From positions 3,796-26,957 of IMG/VR virus record IMGVR_UViG_3300030419_003518: a stretch of DNA of 23,162 bases. The stretch is one strand, 5' to 3'. The DNA is from a virus. Below, one piece after another: positions 8,100-16,441 of this stretch (its first letter is position 1; the number at the start of each line of letters is the position of its first letter). Below the pieces are notes generated by a model. It did no database searches. It was not told the DNA's origin and saw nothing but the letters and a program-made list of their open reading frames with translations. The translations under genes were made by a program, and so were the position numbers.

Positions 8100-9749
8100 A
8101 TGGCAGAAAAAACAGGAATAGTTTCATTTTTTAATGATATAATACAACAGAATCTTGTTAGTCATTTCGACCAACCAGATCAATCATTAACCTTTGTTGC
8201 AGGAAGAGTCAAACAAGATACTCCTAATATATCAGGATTTAGTGATTTACAAAAACAAACTCTTGCTGGTGCTGTTGTTGGTAGAGTTGTTGATTTGAAA
8301 GAATCATATTATCAAGTAGTAAGAAGAAATAATTGGACTTCTGGTGCAATTTATAATGCATATGATCCAACCAAACTTAATCAAAATCATTATGTTTTAG
8401 TAACAGAACCAAACGGTAGTAAAACAGTTTATCTTTGTATGGAAAATGGTGATTCATATGATACTGGTAGACTTTCTGTAAATAGACCAGATGGAGCAAT
8501 AGGAACCATAACTTCAAGTGAAGATGGTTATAAGTGGATGGCTCTTTATAATATTACTGGAAATATGGTTAGATTTTTAACTGCAAAACATATGCCAGTT
8601 CCTACTCTTTCTCAAATAGATGATGCTCCAAGTAGCAGTTCATTAAAATTAAGCACCGCTGCTTTAAATTATTGGTATGGTAATAGAGGAAGTCTTTATA
8701 GATTTGACATTGCAGATTGGATTCGAGATTTACGGTGGGACGAAAAACCAAGTCTTTCTTTACGAGAAAGAACAAATGACGAGGCTCAAATAGAACTTAT
8801 AACAGAATTTGATAGTGATAATGTAATTGCAGAGAGAAGAGGATGGAGCATTAAAGACATTATTATCAAAAAAGGAGGTAGTGGTTATACTACTATATTT
8901 GATTCTTTATTCTTAAGTGCAGAACCAAAAGACAATATCTACAATGCTACACTAGATCATATAGTTGGAAATGAATATAACTCTATTCTTGATGTTTATG
9001 GTCCTGGAATCCGTCCATTATTTACTTTAGGTACATTAGATTTTCCAACACTCTTGGGTTCAGATAAAGCAATGCTTGTTCTTACTATGGATTCAAGTTC
9101 AATTGAACAGTTAACAGGTAACAAAAATTATAATACTTTTTCTTTGGTTAGAAATTTAAAAACAGAAAAAGACGGTCAACTTGTTGATATAAAGAATGCA
9201 GTAAAGCCAGGAGAAAGTTTTAGAATGACGACCATACTTCAAATAAGAAATTCAGTCCCTTCCTCTGATTTTGTTGCAGTTGCTGCGATTGGTGGAGATA
9301 TACACTCATTTGGAAGTGGAACAACTTCTACTAACAATACAGTGGTTGCTACCAATGTTGCTGCAAGAACTATGGAGTTGGCATCTGCAAGTGCAATCAA
9401 TGGAGAGAATTTTATTGGAAATGGTGTTCAAGTATATAATAAAGGTGCAAATAATCCATCGACTATTGCTACTGCAATTGCTGCATCTTCAAAGGCGGAT
9501 AAAAATAGTTCAAATGCCACGACAGCAGCAATTGCAAACTTTATTGGATCTTCAACAGCAAGTATACAAACATCATCAACAAACGCAATAACTTTACCAA
9601 TACACAGAGTATCGGCAACGCCAGATAGATATGGAACAAATGTTGTTTATACGCAAAAGTTTGATACAAATATTGTTTTAGATCAAAATGGACAAAATAC
9701 TTTACAACTTAGTTTATTAGTGGGTGGTTCAGAAATAACGGCCGTTTAA
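8100..9749 (+). CDS. 8: Baseplate wedge protein gp8
   Basis: A 549-residue homologue of T4 gp8 (334 residues), a dimeric wedge subunit that binds gp7 and gp10. The recognisable core is at residues about 65-170. It has a 'YYQVVRRNNWTSGAIYNAYD' segment, YVLV and 'VYLCMENG' strands, and then DGYKWMALYNI followed by FLTAKHMPVP. This 'W..g.vY..YD ... YvC/L.N ... DGY.WK..Y.i ... MPV' series is the gp8 signature. The C-terminal third is long and different: low-complexity, rich in Ala, Ser, Thr and Asn (about residues 400-520), resembling a beta-rich surface extension. GGAG at 8091-8094 directly follows the gene 7-like stop and precedes ATG 8100. Genes 25 to 8 are thus one coupled set. A long overlapping frame inside it (9271-9591) is a shadow of the repetitive Ala/Ser codons. 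Confidence 0.88.
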   Translation: MAEKTGIVSFFNDIIQQNLVSHFDQPDQSLTFVAGRVKQDTPNISGFSDLQKQTLAGAVVGRVVDLKESYYQVVRRNNWTSGAIYNAYDPTKLNQNHYVLVTEPNGSKTVYLCMENGDSYDTGRLSVNRPDGAIGTITSSEDGYKWMALYNITGNMVRFLTAKHMPVPTLSQIDDAPSSSSLKLSTAALNYWYGNRGSLYRFDIADWIRDLRWDEKPSLSLRERTNDEAQIELITEFDSDNVIAERRGWSIKDIIIKKGGSGYTTIFDSLFLSAEPKDNIYNATLDHIVGNEYNSILDVYGPGIRPLFTLGTLDFPTLLGSDKAMLVLTMDSSSIEQLTGNKNYNTFSLVRNLKTEKDGQLVDIKNAVKPGESFRMTTILQIRNSVPSSDFVAVAAIGGDIHSFGSGTTSTNNTVVATNVAARTMELASASAINGENFIGNGVQVYNKGANNPSTIATAIAASSKADKNSSNATTAAIANFIGSSTASIQTSSTNAITLPIHRVSATPDRYGTNVVYTQKFDTNIVLDQNGQNTLQLSLLVGGSEITAV

Positions 9750-9753
9750 ATTG

Positions 9754-9761
9754 TATAAATA
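9754..9761 (+). promoter_or_regulatory. T4-type late promoter, exact TATAAATA
   Basis: An exact match to the T4 late promoter octamer, 24 bases before the ATG of the next gene and right after the stop of gene 8. With a start about 7 bases downstream, the leader would still include the Shine-Dalgarno region AGAGGAA around 9774-9780, so here the geometry works, unlike the two one-mismatch candidates upstream. It would control the connector and fiber genes 9786 to the window end. No -35 element is expected for this promoter class. Confidence 0.72.
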
Positions 9762-9785
9762 AGGTAAGCACAAAGAGGAAATCAT

Positions 9786-10430
9786 ATGTCAGTTTTTTAT
9801 AGATATCAAGATTCTGGTTTAGACGACTGGAACAGAGACAATAATTATCTTCAAATGGGTTTTAGGCCTGGTTTTGCAATTCAAGCCAGAGAACTAACTC
9901 AGATGCAGACAATGATGCAAGCACAGATAACAGCAATGGCTGATAAATTTGTTGGAAATGGTGGTTTGGTAGATGTTGTGCATTCTCTTCAAGGTCCTGG
10001 TGGACCTGGTCAATATAATTTAAGTTTCACACCAGGCTATTTTTATATTAAACCAAGAGAGAAAGATCTTGGTTATATGGTTTATAGTCCAAACACATTG
10101 ACTGTGAATAATATTCCAAACTTTGAAGGAGAGCAGGCAAGAGTTTATTTAATTTACGAAGAAGTTCAAGTAAATTCAGAAGGTCAAGAAACAGATTCTA
10201 TGGGCGGTTTTGCTAGGATTTCTATTGACCCATCTCTAAATGATAATGCTCAAGGATTTACAAATTATTCTGCACCAGGCGCATCTCGTTATCAAATAAA
10301 TATATTAAATATTGGTTATTATATTCAGGGAGAAGGCGCTCTTCCCCCGAATGGAGTGGAAGTAATATATTTCCAGAATAATACTCCATACTTTTCTGCA
10401 AACAATACTTTAGTTCCAATTAATACTTAG
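9786..10430 (+). CDS. DUF4815-like fiber/baseplate connector, short
   Basis: A 214-residue protein whose N-terminus carries the block 'FRPGFAIQARELTQMQTMMQ' (about residues 26-45), followed by 'MADKFVGNGGLVDVVHSLQG' and a beta-rich region with FTPGYFYIKP. In marine T4-like phages this 'F.PGfaiQARELTQmQt..q.Qi...g..iF..Gg.v' block marks DUF4815 proteins, virion components near the baseplate that I believe help carry fibers, possibly as counterparts of gp9/gp10. Those relatives are usually several hundred residues longer, so this copy seems to keep only the N-terminal domain; the rest may have been lost or transferred to the fiber gene that starts 13 bases later. ATG 9786 is preceded by AGAGGAA. 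The domain match is visible, its role is inferred. Confidence 0.65.
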   Translation: MSVFYRYQDSGLDDWNRDNNYLQMGFRPGFAIQARELTQMQTMMQAQITAMADKFVGNGGLVDVVHSLQGPGGPGQYNLSFTPGYFYIKPREKDLGYMVYSPNTLTVNNIPNFEGEQARVYLIYEEVQVNSEGQETDSMGGFARISIDPSLNDNAQGFTNYSAPGASRYQINILNIGYYIQGEGALPPNGVEVIYFQNNTPYFSANNTLVPINT

Positions 10431-10443
10431 GAGAATGAATTAG

Positions 10444-13400
10444 ATGTCAGGATATTTTGCAGGTTGCACGGGATACACATATGCTTATGGGTCTGGATTG
10501 GGCGGACTCACTCATGCTGCATGGACAGAACCTGGCGGAACTGGGAGTATCTATCCTAGTGAATATGGTGTTCATAACTATGATCAATATAGTGGCACTA
10601 GAGGATTTACATCTTCTGTATATTCTAGAGATTATGCGATTCCTGATGTTAGTTTAAACGACACGTTTGAGTCTTGGAGAACTTTAACAAACGATCAAAT
10701 AATTGAAAAATTAAATCTTCTTAAAGTTTATGGAGCAACTCATGGTGATGGTATCATGGTTGCAAACTCAACTGGTGGTACTTTAGCAGTAGCATTTTCT
10801 GGTAATGTCTTAAGAACACATACAACATTTTGTAATAACGTAAGTATTGGAAAAACTCTTAAGGTTGGTGATACATTAATACCAGCACCAGCAGCAGGTG
10901 AGGACGGAGGACCTCCTGAAGGAAGTGTTACTACTGGTTATAACTTTGCAGAAAAACTTTTAATATTAAACACAGAAGATAATAAAATAGGTTGTGATTT
11001 TTCTGGTATTATAGTTGGTGGTGGTGTTACAGGACCAAACCCAACATCAATAGACAATAGTGATGGTGGAGATGTACATAATGCTTTCGCTTTCGATAGA
11101 CCCTATCTTCTTCATCAAAATTCTCTATGGAGAACTAAAGAAGGAATGTGGTTTGAGGGTGAATTAAACCATAGTTGTGTATTTGGTGGTAGAACTTTCT
11201 GTGGTGGAACTGGGGAAGACTATCCGTATGGTCCTTATGGTTATACTGGTTGTGGTTTAACATATTCTAACAGTCCAGCAACGGGTGGTGTTGTTAGATG
11301 GTATTTTGGACCAACACTTGGAACTTATAATTATCTTGACATTGATGGTAGAAATGGTGTTGCTGGTAAGACTGGTTATGCATGGCACAATCCCTTTGAA
11401 CCTGCCGAAATTGGTGGAGCGACTGGTGCGTTGGTTCTTTCCAATGCAGGAGGCCCACTGCTAGAATTTGATGGTAGTGTAGATGGTGATTTCGGATTTA
11501 CAAACATCTATAGAGGAGCAAACCGAAAGAGAATTATAAAAAACAATCACGGATTTGTTATAGGAAATGTTCTTCGTTATAGTGGAGTTACTCAAGGTTA
11601 TACTTATGCTTCCGCTGCTGGTAAATATGAATTACATGGTGATGGAACAAGAGCAGCAGAAGTTATTGGTGTTGTATCCAAGGTTGTTGATTATAGAACC
11701 TTTGACATTACATTCATGGGTGAAGTGATTGGAACTAAAAATGAGTGGAACGCTTCTCTCGTTGAAAATCACGCAGAAGGTTTAATACCTGGCTGTGTTT
11801 ACTACTTATCACAATACGGTAAAGCAAACAGAGGTAAATTGCAACATGCAATACCAGCAAATGTTGGTTATGTTTCAAGACCTGTTCTAGTTGCTACAGG
11901 AAAAACTTCTGGTATAGTAATGCCATTTACTGGACAGTATTTGTCCCCAACTGGTTGTTCTGGTGGTAATGGTAATGGATCAATTAGTGGAAATAGTGGA
12001 AATGATGCAACATTCTTTGAAGTTGGTTATGATAAAAATTCAACAGCATTCTCACAAGGCGATGTTGTTTGTGTAAATGCTGAGAAAGCAGGTGGAATTG
12101 ATTTTGCTGATATATCAAAGGGTGGAGATTTCATACAACCATTCGGTGTAGTTTATGATGTAAACGCTGACGGAGATGTTGCAACTATTGCAACAAGCGG
12201 AACTATAACTTTCCCAGGACCGTTTAAATTACCTTCGATTGGAACTTGGTATCTATCAGAAGAAGGTAAATTAATAAAAACACCATCCTCGATTGCACTC
12301 AAAGTGTTAGATGCAATTTCTCCATCTACAGTTATTCTTAATATTCAAGATGCAGGATTTATTGATGGTGGAGAAAAACGATATGGAAGCAATCAGAAGA
12401 GAGGATCCCAAGAAGGTAAACCAGGCATCCAAGGACCTATATTAGGACCAACTGGTGCTACTGGACATACCTATGATAATTCTCTTCAAGTAAATGAAAA
12501 CCTATTAAGAAATCCTGACTTTGGATTGTGGCAAAGAGGAATTGGTGTTACTTCTCCATACACAGGAATTAACAATACCTACTTTGCAGACAGATGGGTT
12601 CGTTTAACGCAAACTGGAACAGGTGGGTGGTATGGAAACAATCCCTACACTGGAAAATCTGCGGGAACTCATAGAACCATTGACACAAGATTACAGAGAG
12701 GTGTCTTTAATAAGAAACAAACTAAGGTAGAAGGACACCCAGATTTCTATGCAGTTGTAAAGGGAGCAATCACATATCATGGTGGTACTCAGTCTTATGA
12801 GTATTCGAAAGTAGAGCAAAGAATTCAAGACTGTACTTCTTTCGCAGGAAATATAATGACTGCATCTTTCTATTGTAGAGCATCTGGTGGAACAGGAAAT
12901 TGTCATCTTGCATGGATTCAAAATCTAACAGGAAAAACTGGTCCTGTGCCTGGTTCAACATTAGGTGGAGTATGGAGTCTTACTGCAAATAATGCTGGAA
13001 CATCTGCTGCTTATGGAGTTACTGCAAGTGAAATTATTACACCAATCACTGACTTCACTGTAGGAAAACATTGGTCTAGATATGCATTCTCCTTTATTGC
13101 ACCAGAAGTATCAGATGCCGCTGGAGCATCAGGTGCAAATTATACTCCAGCGAGAGGATTCAGTGCAGATCACTTTGCTTCATTGTCATTCTTTACACAA
13201 TTAACTAGTTTGCCCGATGGAACTCATAAGAATATTAATTTCCCCCATGAGTTACATCTGTCACAGGTAAAACTAGAAAAAGGAAATGTTTCGACTACAT
13301 TTAATACTGTTGATCCATATACAGAATTTGCTGAATGTAGTAGATATTATCAAACCAGTTATGTGGATGGAACTCCAGTTGGTACATATACAATGAGACA

Positions 13401-13773
13401 TAAATCTCAACCAGACACATCAGGTGTAAACTTTATTGTTTCTGGTAATTATCTTCATATCTACGAATTACCAATAAGAATGAGAAAAACTCCAGTTTGT
13501 GGTCTTTGGTCACCAACGGGTATTGCAGAGGAAGGATTTAATAGAGATGCTAGTGACGATATGAGATTTGTTGCTGGTACTAGAGGTCATATCAATAACG
13601 AACTGAGAACTTCAGCAATAAATTCTCCAAACATATCGTGTTTCACAGATTCTCCAAATGGAATAGAAATTCGTGTTCACAGAGGAGCATCAAAGTTAGA
13701 CACAATTACCGTTCATTACACAGCAGACGCGGAATTAAATGATGGATTCCCAGAACATCCAACAACTACATAA
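10444..13773 (+). CDS. Large tail fiber / adhesin with carbohydrate-binding-like region
   Basis: A 1109-residue fiber-like protein. Residues about 70-140 hold 'LNDTFESWRTLTNDQIIEKL' and GDGIMVANSTGGTLAV, a motif of marine phage fibers. A middle region (about 355-500) has the module 'NHGFVIGNVLRYSG ... AAEVIGVVSKV ... YYLSQYG ... RPVLVAT', shared with the next gene, and a weaker second copy at about 520-640. A short collagen-like Gly-X-Y run follows (12415-12465, GKPGIQGPILGPTGATG), and then 'NLLRNPDFGLWQRGIG' with 'ADRWVRL' (about 685-722), which matches the beta-sandwich carbohydrate-binding modules common in fibers ('N..F..WQRG ... ADRW'). The C-terminal half is beta-rich. An upstream in-frame ATG (10435) is closed by TAG just before the start, so ATG 10444 with GGAG at 10430-10433 is preferred. 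It probably contacts the host surface. The name is inferred. Confidence 0.75.
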   Translation: MSGYFAGCTGYTYAYGSGLGGLTHAAWTEPGGTGSIYPSEYGVHNYDQYSGTRGFTSSVYSRDYAIPDVSLNDTFESWRTLTNDQIIEKLNLLKVYGATHGDGIMVANSTGGTLAVAFSGNVLRTHTTFCNNVSIGKTLKVGDTLIPAPAAGEDGGPPEGSVTTGYNFAEKLLILNTEDNKIGCDFSGIIVGGGVTGPNPTSIDNSDGGDVHNAFAFDRPYLLHQNSLWRTKEGMWFEGELNHSCVFGGRTFCGGTGEDYPYGPYGYTGCGLTYSNSPATGGVVRWYFGPTLGTYNYLDIDGRNGVAGKTGYAWHNPFEPAEIGGATGALVLSNAGGPLLEFDGSVDGDFGFTNIYRGANRKRIIKNNHGFVIGNVLRYSGVTQGYTYASAAGKYELHGDGTRAAEVIGVVSKVVDYRTFDITFMGEVIGTKNEWNASLVENHAEGLIPGCVYYLSQYGKANRGKLQHAIPANVGYVSRPVLVATGKTSGIVMPFTGQYLSPTGCSGGNGNGSISGNSGNDATFFEVGYDKNSTAFSQGDVVCVNAEKAGGIDFADISKGGDFIQPFGVVYDVNADGDVATIATSGTITFPGPFKLPSIGTWYLSEEGKLIKTPSSIALKVLDAISPSTVILNIQDAGFIDGGEKRYGSNQKRGSQEGKPGIQGPILGPTGATGHTYDNSLQVNENLLRNPDFGLWQRGIGVTSPYTGINNTYFADRWVRLTQTGTGGWYGNNPYTGKSAGTHRTIDTRLQRGVFNKKQTKVEGHPDFYAVVKGAITYHGGTQSYEYSKVEQRIQDCTSFAGNIMTASFYCRASGGTGNCHLAWIQNLTGKTGPVPGSTLGGVWSLTANNAGTSAAYGVTASEIITPITDFTVGKHWSRYAFSFIAPEVSDAAGASGANYTPARGFSADHFASLSFFTQLTSLPDGTHKNINFPHELHLSQVKLEKGNVSTTFNTVDPYTEFAECSRYYQTSYVDGTPVGTYTMRHKSQPDTSGVNFIVSGNYLHIYELPIRMRKTPVCGLWSPTGIAEEGFNRDASDDMRFVAGTRGHINNELRTSAINSPNISCFTDSPNGIEIRVHRGASKLDTITVHYTADAELNDGFPEHPTTT

Positions 13774-13783
13774 GGAAATATAA

Positions 13784-15268
13784 ATGGCAGTATCAAATTC
13801 AAATTGCGGTTCATCACTTCTCAATCCATCTGTTTGTATTCAGGGTGCAGGAACTGTTGGATCAAAACTTGCTTTAACTGTTACTCAATCTGCTCATGGA
13901 TTTAGTGCTGGTAGTGTTGTTCGATGGAACAGTGGAATTGATGGAAATGCAGCACAATATGTAGAGGCGAGAGCAGATAATGCTTATAATGCAGAGGTTA
14001 TTGGAGTAGTTTCTGAAGTTCTTAGTGGAGATTCATTTGAGTTGACCCTTTCTGGTGTTGTAAAAATGAATAATTTCTTTAGTAACACAACTGGTGCAAT
14101 ACCAGCGGGATCTACACAAGATGATGTTTTCTTTTTGAGTGGTTATACTGCTGGATGGATGGATGTTAAACGACCAAGAACGCCTGGGTGGGTAGCAAAA
14201 CCTATTATTACAAGATTAGCAGAAGATCCTTCGGGTAACATTTTTGGAATGGTAACAAATTATGTTGGTAGTCTTCTTGGAGGAAATGTTGTAACGTCAT
14301 TGGGTCAAATTGTTCCTGTAGGAACAATTAATTCTTGGTTAGGAGGTCAAGATAAAGTTCCAGCAGGTTGGGCTTTATGTGATGGAGAAGGACCAAAGGA
14401 TGGTAATGGTATACCAGGCATAAAGGTAGAAAATCATAGTGAGTATCATTCGGTTGTTGGAAAAGATTATGGTTGGGTTGAATGTTTGAAGACCGATGAT
14501 GCTTCTGTTGCTGTTGGAGAAAAAATACAACAAATATCTGTTGATGAAGTAACTGGTATAGAAAAGAATATTGTTGGTATTGTGGTTGGTGCATCTGGTG
14601 GTATAGAAGAAGATGGTAGAAGGTACGTCTTTATAAGACAAAGTATAAATGATCTAAATACAGATGAGCCAAATGCTACACTTATAAATGGAAACTTTGC
14701 AATAGTTACACCAGATGAAAGATTACAAGGTGAATCTGACCTTCAAACAAGAGCAGATTTTCATAAGACTCTTAATGGAGAGTTAGCAGAATTTTCACAT
14801 TCATCTGTTGGTGTTGTAGCAAATAAATTTACATCTAACGGAGAATCTATTGGAACTATGCTTCTCTTTGATGATGGTTCTGGTAAAGTTGGAGTATTTT
14901 CACTTTTACCTCCAGATTTAAGAAACAAATTTGTACTTGGTGCGAAGGATGAAGAGTCAGATAGACGAGGTAGAGTTGGTGGAAACGAAACAATTTCTCG
15001 AAGATTAGTTAACGGCGATGAATTAGAATCATTGCAATCAGACAGAGATGGTGGAGATTTTGGTTACTGGAGAAATGAAAGTAATATGCCACCTTATGTG
15101 ACTACGAATTGGATTGTTCGTATTGATCCAAATGCAAGTGCAGCAATTATTGATACTTTGGAAATTGATAATATAAGACTTAAAAATTTACCAACAAGTG
15201 GCTCTGGTCAAGAACAATACACTGTCTATAGACATACGGACGACACGCTTAAGATTACAACGTCATAG
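13784..15268 (+). CDS. Tail-collar domain fiber protein
   Basis: A 494-residue protein with a Phage_Tail_Collar domain, as in short tail fibers such as T4 gp12. The signature 'PVGTINSWLGGQDKVPAGWA' followed by LCDGEG begins near residue 176, and the complementary 'LPPDLRNKFVLGA' is near residue 376. About 170 residues separate the two, far more than in a standard collar domain. Residues about 22-165 are a copy of the 'HGF..G.V.RW ... AEVIGVVSEV ... FFLSGY ... AKPIIT' module of the preceding fiber. The C-terminus (YTVYRHTDDTLKI) is a short conserved ending seen in such fibers. It begins 10 bases after the stop of the preceding gene, with AGGA overlapping that stop. Likely a short tail fiber or accessory fiber. 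Confidence 0.78.
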   Translation: MAVSNSNCGSSLLNPSVCIQGAGTVGSKLALTVTQSAHGFSAGSVVRWNSGIDGNAAQYVEARADNAYNAEVIGVVSEVLSGDSFELTLSGVVKMNNFFSNTTGAIPAGSTQDDVFFLSGYTAGWMDVKRPRTPGWVAKPIITRLAEDPSGNIFGMVTNYVGSLLGGNVVTSLGQIVPVGTINSWLGGQDKVPAGWALCDGEGPKDGNGIPGIKVENHSEYHSVVGKDYGWVECLKTDDASVAVGEKIQQISVDEVTGIEKNIVGIVVGASGGIEEDGRRYVFIRQSINDLNTDEPNATLINGNFAIVTPDERLQGESDLQTRADFHKTLNGELAEFSHSSVGVVANKFTSNGESIGTMLLFDDGSGKVGVFSLLPPDLRNKFVLGAKDEESDRRGRVGGNETISRRLVNGDELESLQSDRDGGDFGYWRNESNMPPYVTTNWIVRIDPNASAAIIDTLEIDNIRLKNLPTSGSGQEQYTVYRHTDDTLKITTS

Positions 15269-15281
15269 GAGTAACTAGATA

Positions 15282-16424
15282 ATGTCAAACACTCCTGTTA
15301 CTTCTTATAGTCATAGTGCCCATCAATTAAATGTAGGACCTATTGGTGCAACTGGTATAGATGGTTCTGCAACCGTTGTAAAAGGAAAAACTGGTTCACC
15401 AGGACCTCATGGAAATACTGGACCATCTGGTCCTACTGGTCCTATTGGTAATTATCCTATTGGAATAACTTATGCAAGTACAGGTGGGGATCCTCTTGGC
15501 GGTAAAGCACATCGTCTAATTGTTAGATATTCAAATGGTGTTACTACTGATGGAGGTTATTATAGAGGACCAACTGGTCAAACTATTCATTATCTTGCTG
15601 GAGAAAATCTAGGACAAGCAACTGGTGGAGCAGCGTTTCAGAAAACAGTTCGTGGAGAAATGTTCTTAAAGAGTATAACAGGTGGTGGTGGTGTTAGAGT
15701 TACTGATGATGGTTCTACTATTAAAGTATCATATACAACTCTTGATGCTGTTCAGGCACATGGAACTCAAGGTGAATTAGTATTCTTCAATAAGAATTCT
15801 GCTGGAAAGACTGGATTATCTGGTGCTACATTTACACATTATTATGCAGGGCCAACATTCTCATTAGATTGTACGACATATGCTCAACAAGAAGTTGTTG
15901 GAAGAATAAGACCATATCAATATGATTGTATTACACATACTTTGATTTATAAATTAAATCCAAATGAATTACTTCACATAAAAGCATCAAGAAATAACAC
16001 TTCTCTTGGAAATAATATTTACATTGATGTTGAAAAAGACTATAAAGACTTGTTTAGTTTGGTTGATATTCCTCTAGGATCAAAACCTTTTTATAGAATT
16101 ATAGATGGTTCCCAACCATCTGATGATGATTTTTCAACTTTGTTTGGAAACAATACAGGATGTGCATTTACTTTAACAATTAAGGGAAGTAATAGAGGAA
16201 TTAGAACAACAAGAGAGGACTGTTCTGAAAACCCCTTATCAGAAATAACAATGAATAAAAGAGTTTTTCCAAGAAATTGGAAATTTCCCAATAATGCAAA
16301 TCCATTACAACATGATGGCATAGATATTATACAGTTCATTACTATAGGAAGTAAGGACGTAGCAACGGATATGACAGAATGGTATGGAATGTATGTGTCT
16401 TCAAGAGAAAATCCTTTCACTTAA
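15282..16424 (+). CDS. Collagen-like fiber protein
   Basis: A 380-residue protein. After 'MSNTPVTSYSHSAHQLNVGP' comes a Gly-X-Y run at about residues 19-56 (for example GNTGPSGPTGPIG), typical of trimeric collagen-like phage fibers. The rest is beta-rich: a segment 'FLKSITGGGGVRVTDDGSTI', then GTQGELVFFN, then a region to the C-terminus with 'FPRNWKFPNN' and 'HDGIDIIQFITIGSKD' ending in a Trp/Tyr motif. The same three elements recur in order in the first ~420 residues of the next protein, so the two are paralogues (see findings). GGAG at 15268-15271 lies 10 bases before the ATG and overlaps the upstream stop. No enzymatic motif seen. Likely a fiber or fiber-tip component. Confidence 0.75.
   Translation: MSNTPVTSYSHSAHQLNVGPIGATGIDGSATVVKGKTGSPGPHGNTGPSGPTGPIGNYPIGITYASTGGDPLGGKAHRLIVRYSNGVTTDGGYYRGPTGQTIHYLAGENLGQATGGAAFQKTVRGEMFLKSITGGGGVRVTDDGSTIKVSYTTLDAVQAHGTQGELVFFNKNSAGKTGLSGATFTHYYAGPTFSLDCTTYAQQEVVGRIRPYQYDCITHTLIYKLNPNELLHIKASRNNTSLGNNIYIDVEKDYKDLFSLVDIPLGSKPFYRIIDGSQPSDDDFSTLFGNNTGCAFTLTIKGSNRGIRTTREDCSENPLSEITMNKRVFPRNWKFPNNANPLQHDGIDIIQFITIGSKDVATDMTEWYGMYVSSRENPFT
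15336..15449 (+). repeat. Collagen-like Gly-X-Y coding repeat
   Basis: Within the 15282 gene, codons for Gly recur mostly every third position over about 38 residues (GPIGATG, GKTGSPGPHG, GNTGPSGPTGPIG), with one interruption. Thr and Pro are the favoured X/Y residues, as in phage and bacterial collagen-like proteins. Such a run implies a trimer. Confidence 0.85.
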
Positions 16425-16426
16425 AT

Positions 16427-16430
16427 GGAG
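16427..16430 (+). promoter_or_regulatory. Ribosome binding site that decides a GTG start
   Basis: GGAG ends 11 bases before GTG 16442, nearly the same geometry as GGAG-N10-ATG at 10444 and 15282. TAA at 16439-16441 is in frame directly before the GTG. The first in-frame ATG (16463) has no comparable purine run. The resulting N-terminus, MSNSAH..., also parallels MSN...SAH in the preceding paralogue. Confidence 0.75.
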
Positions 16431-16441
16431 TTTTATAATAA

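Noticed and set aside
9271-9591. 106-codon frame with many Leu and Gln
   Set aside because: It is a shifted reading of the repetitive Ala/Ser codons of gene 8, a typical low-complexity shadow.
14328-14641. Two overlapping minus-strand frames of 88 codons
   Set aside because: They mutually overlap antisense to the tail-collar gene, and their His/Gln/Tyr-rich composition reflects reverse reading of its codons.
16091-16420. Minus-strand frame of 109 codons
   Set aside because: It lies entirely antisense to the collagen-like fiber gene, with no promoter or ribosome site; every clear gene here is on the plus strand.
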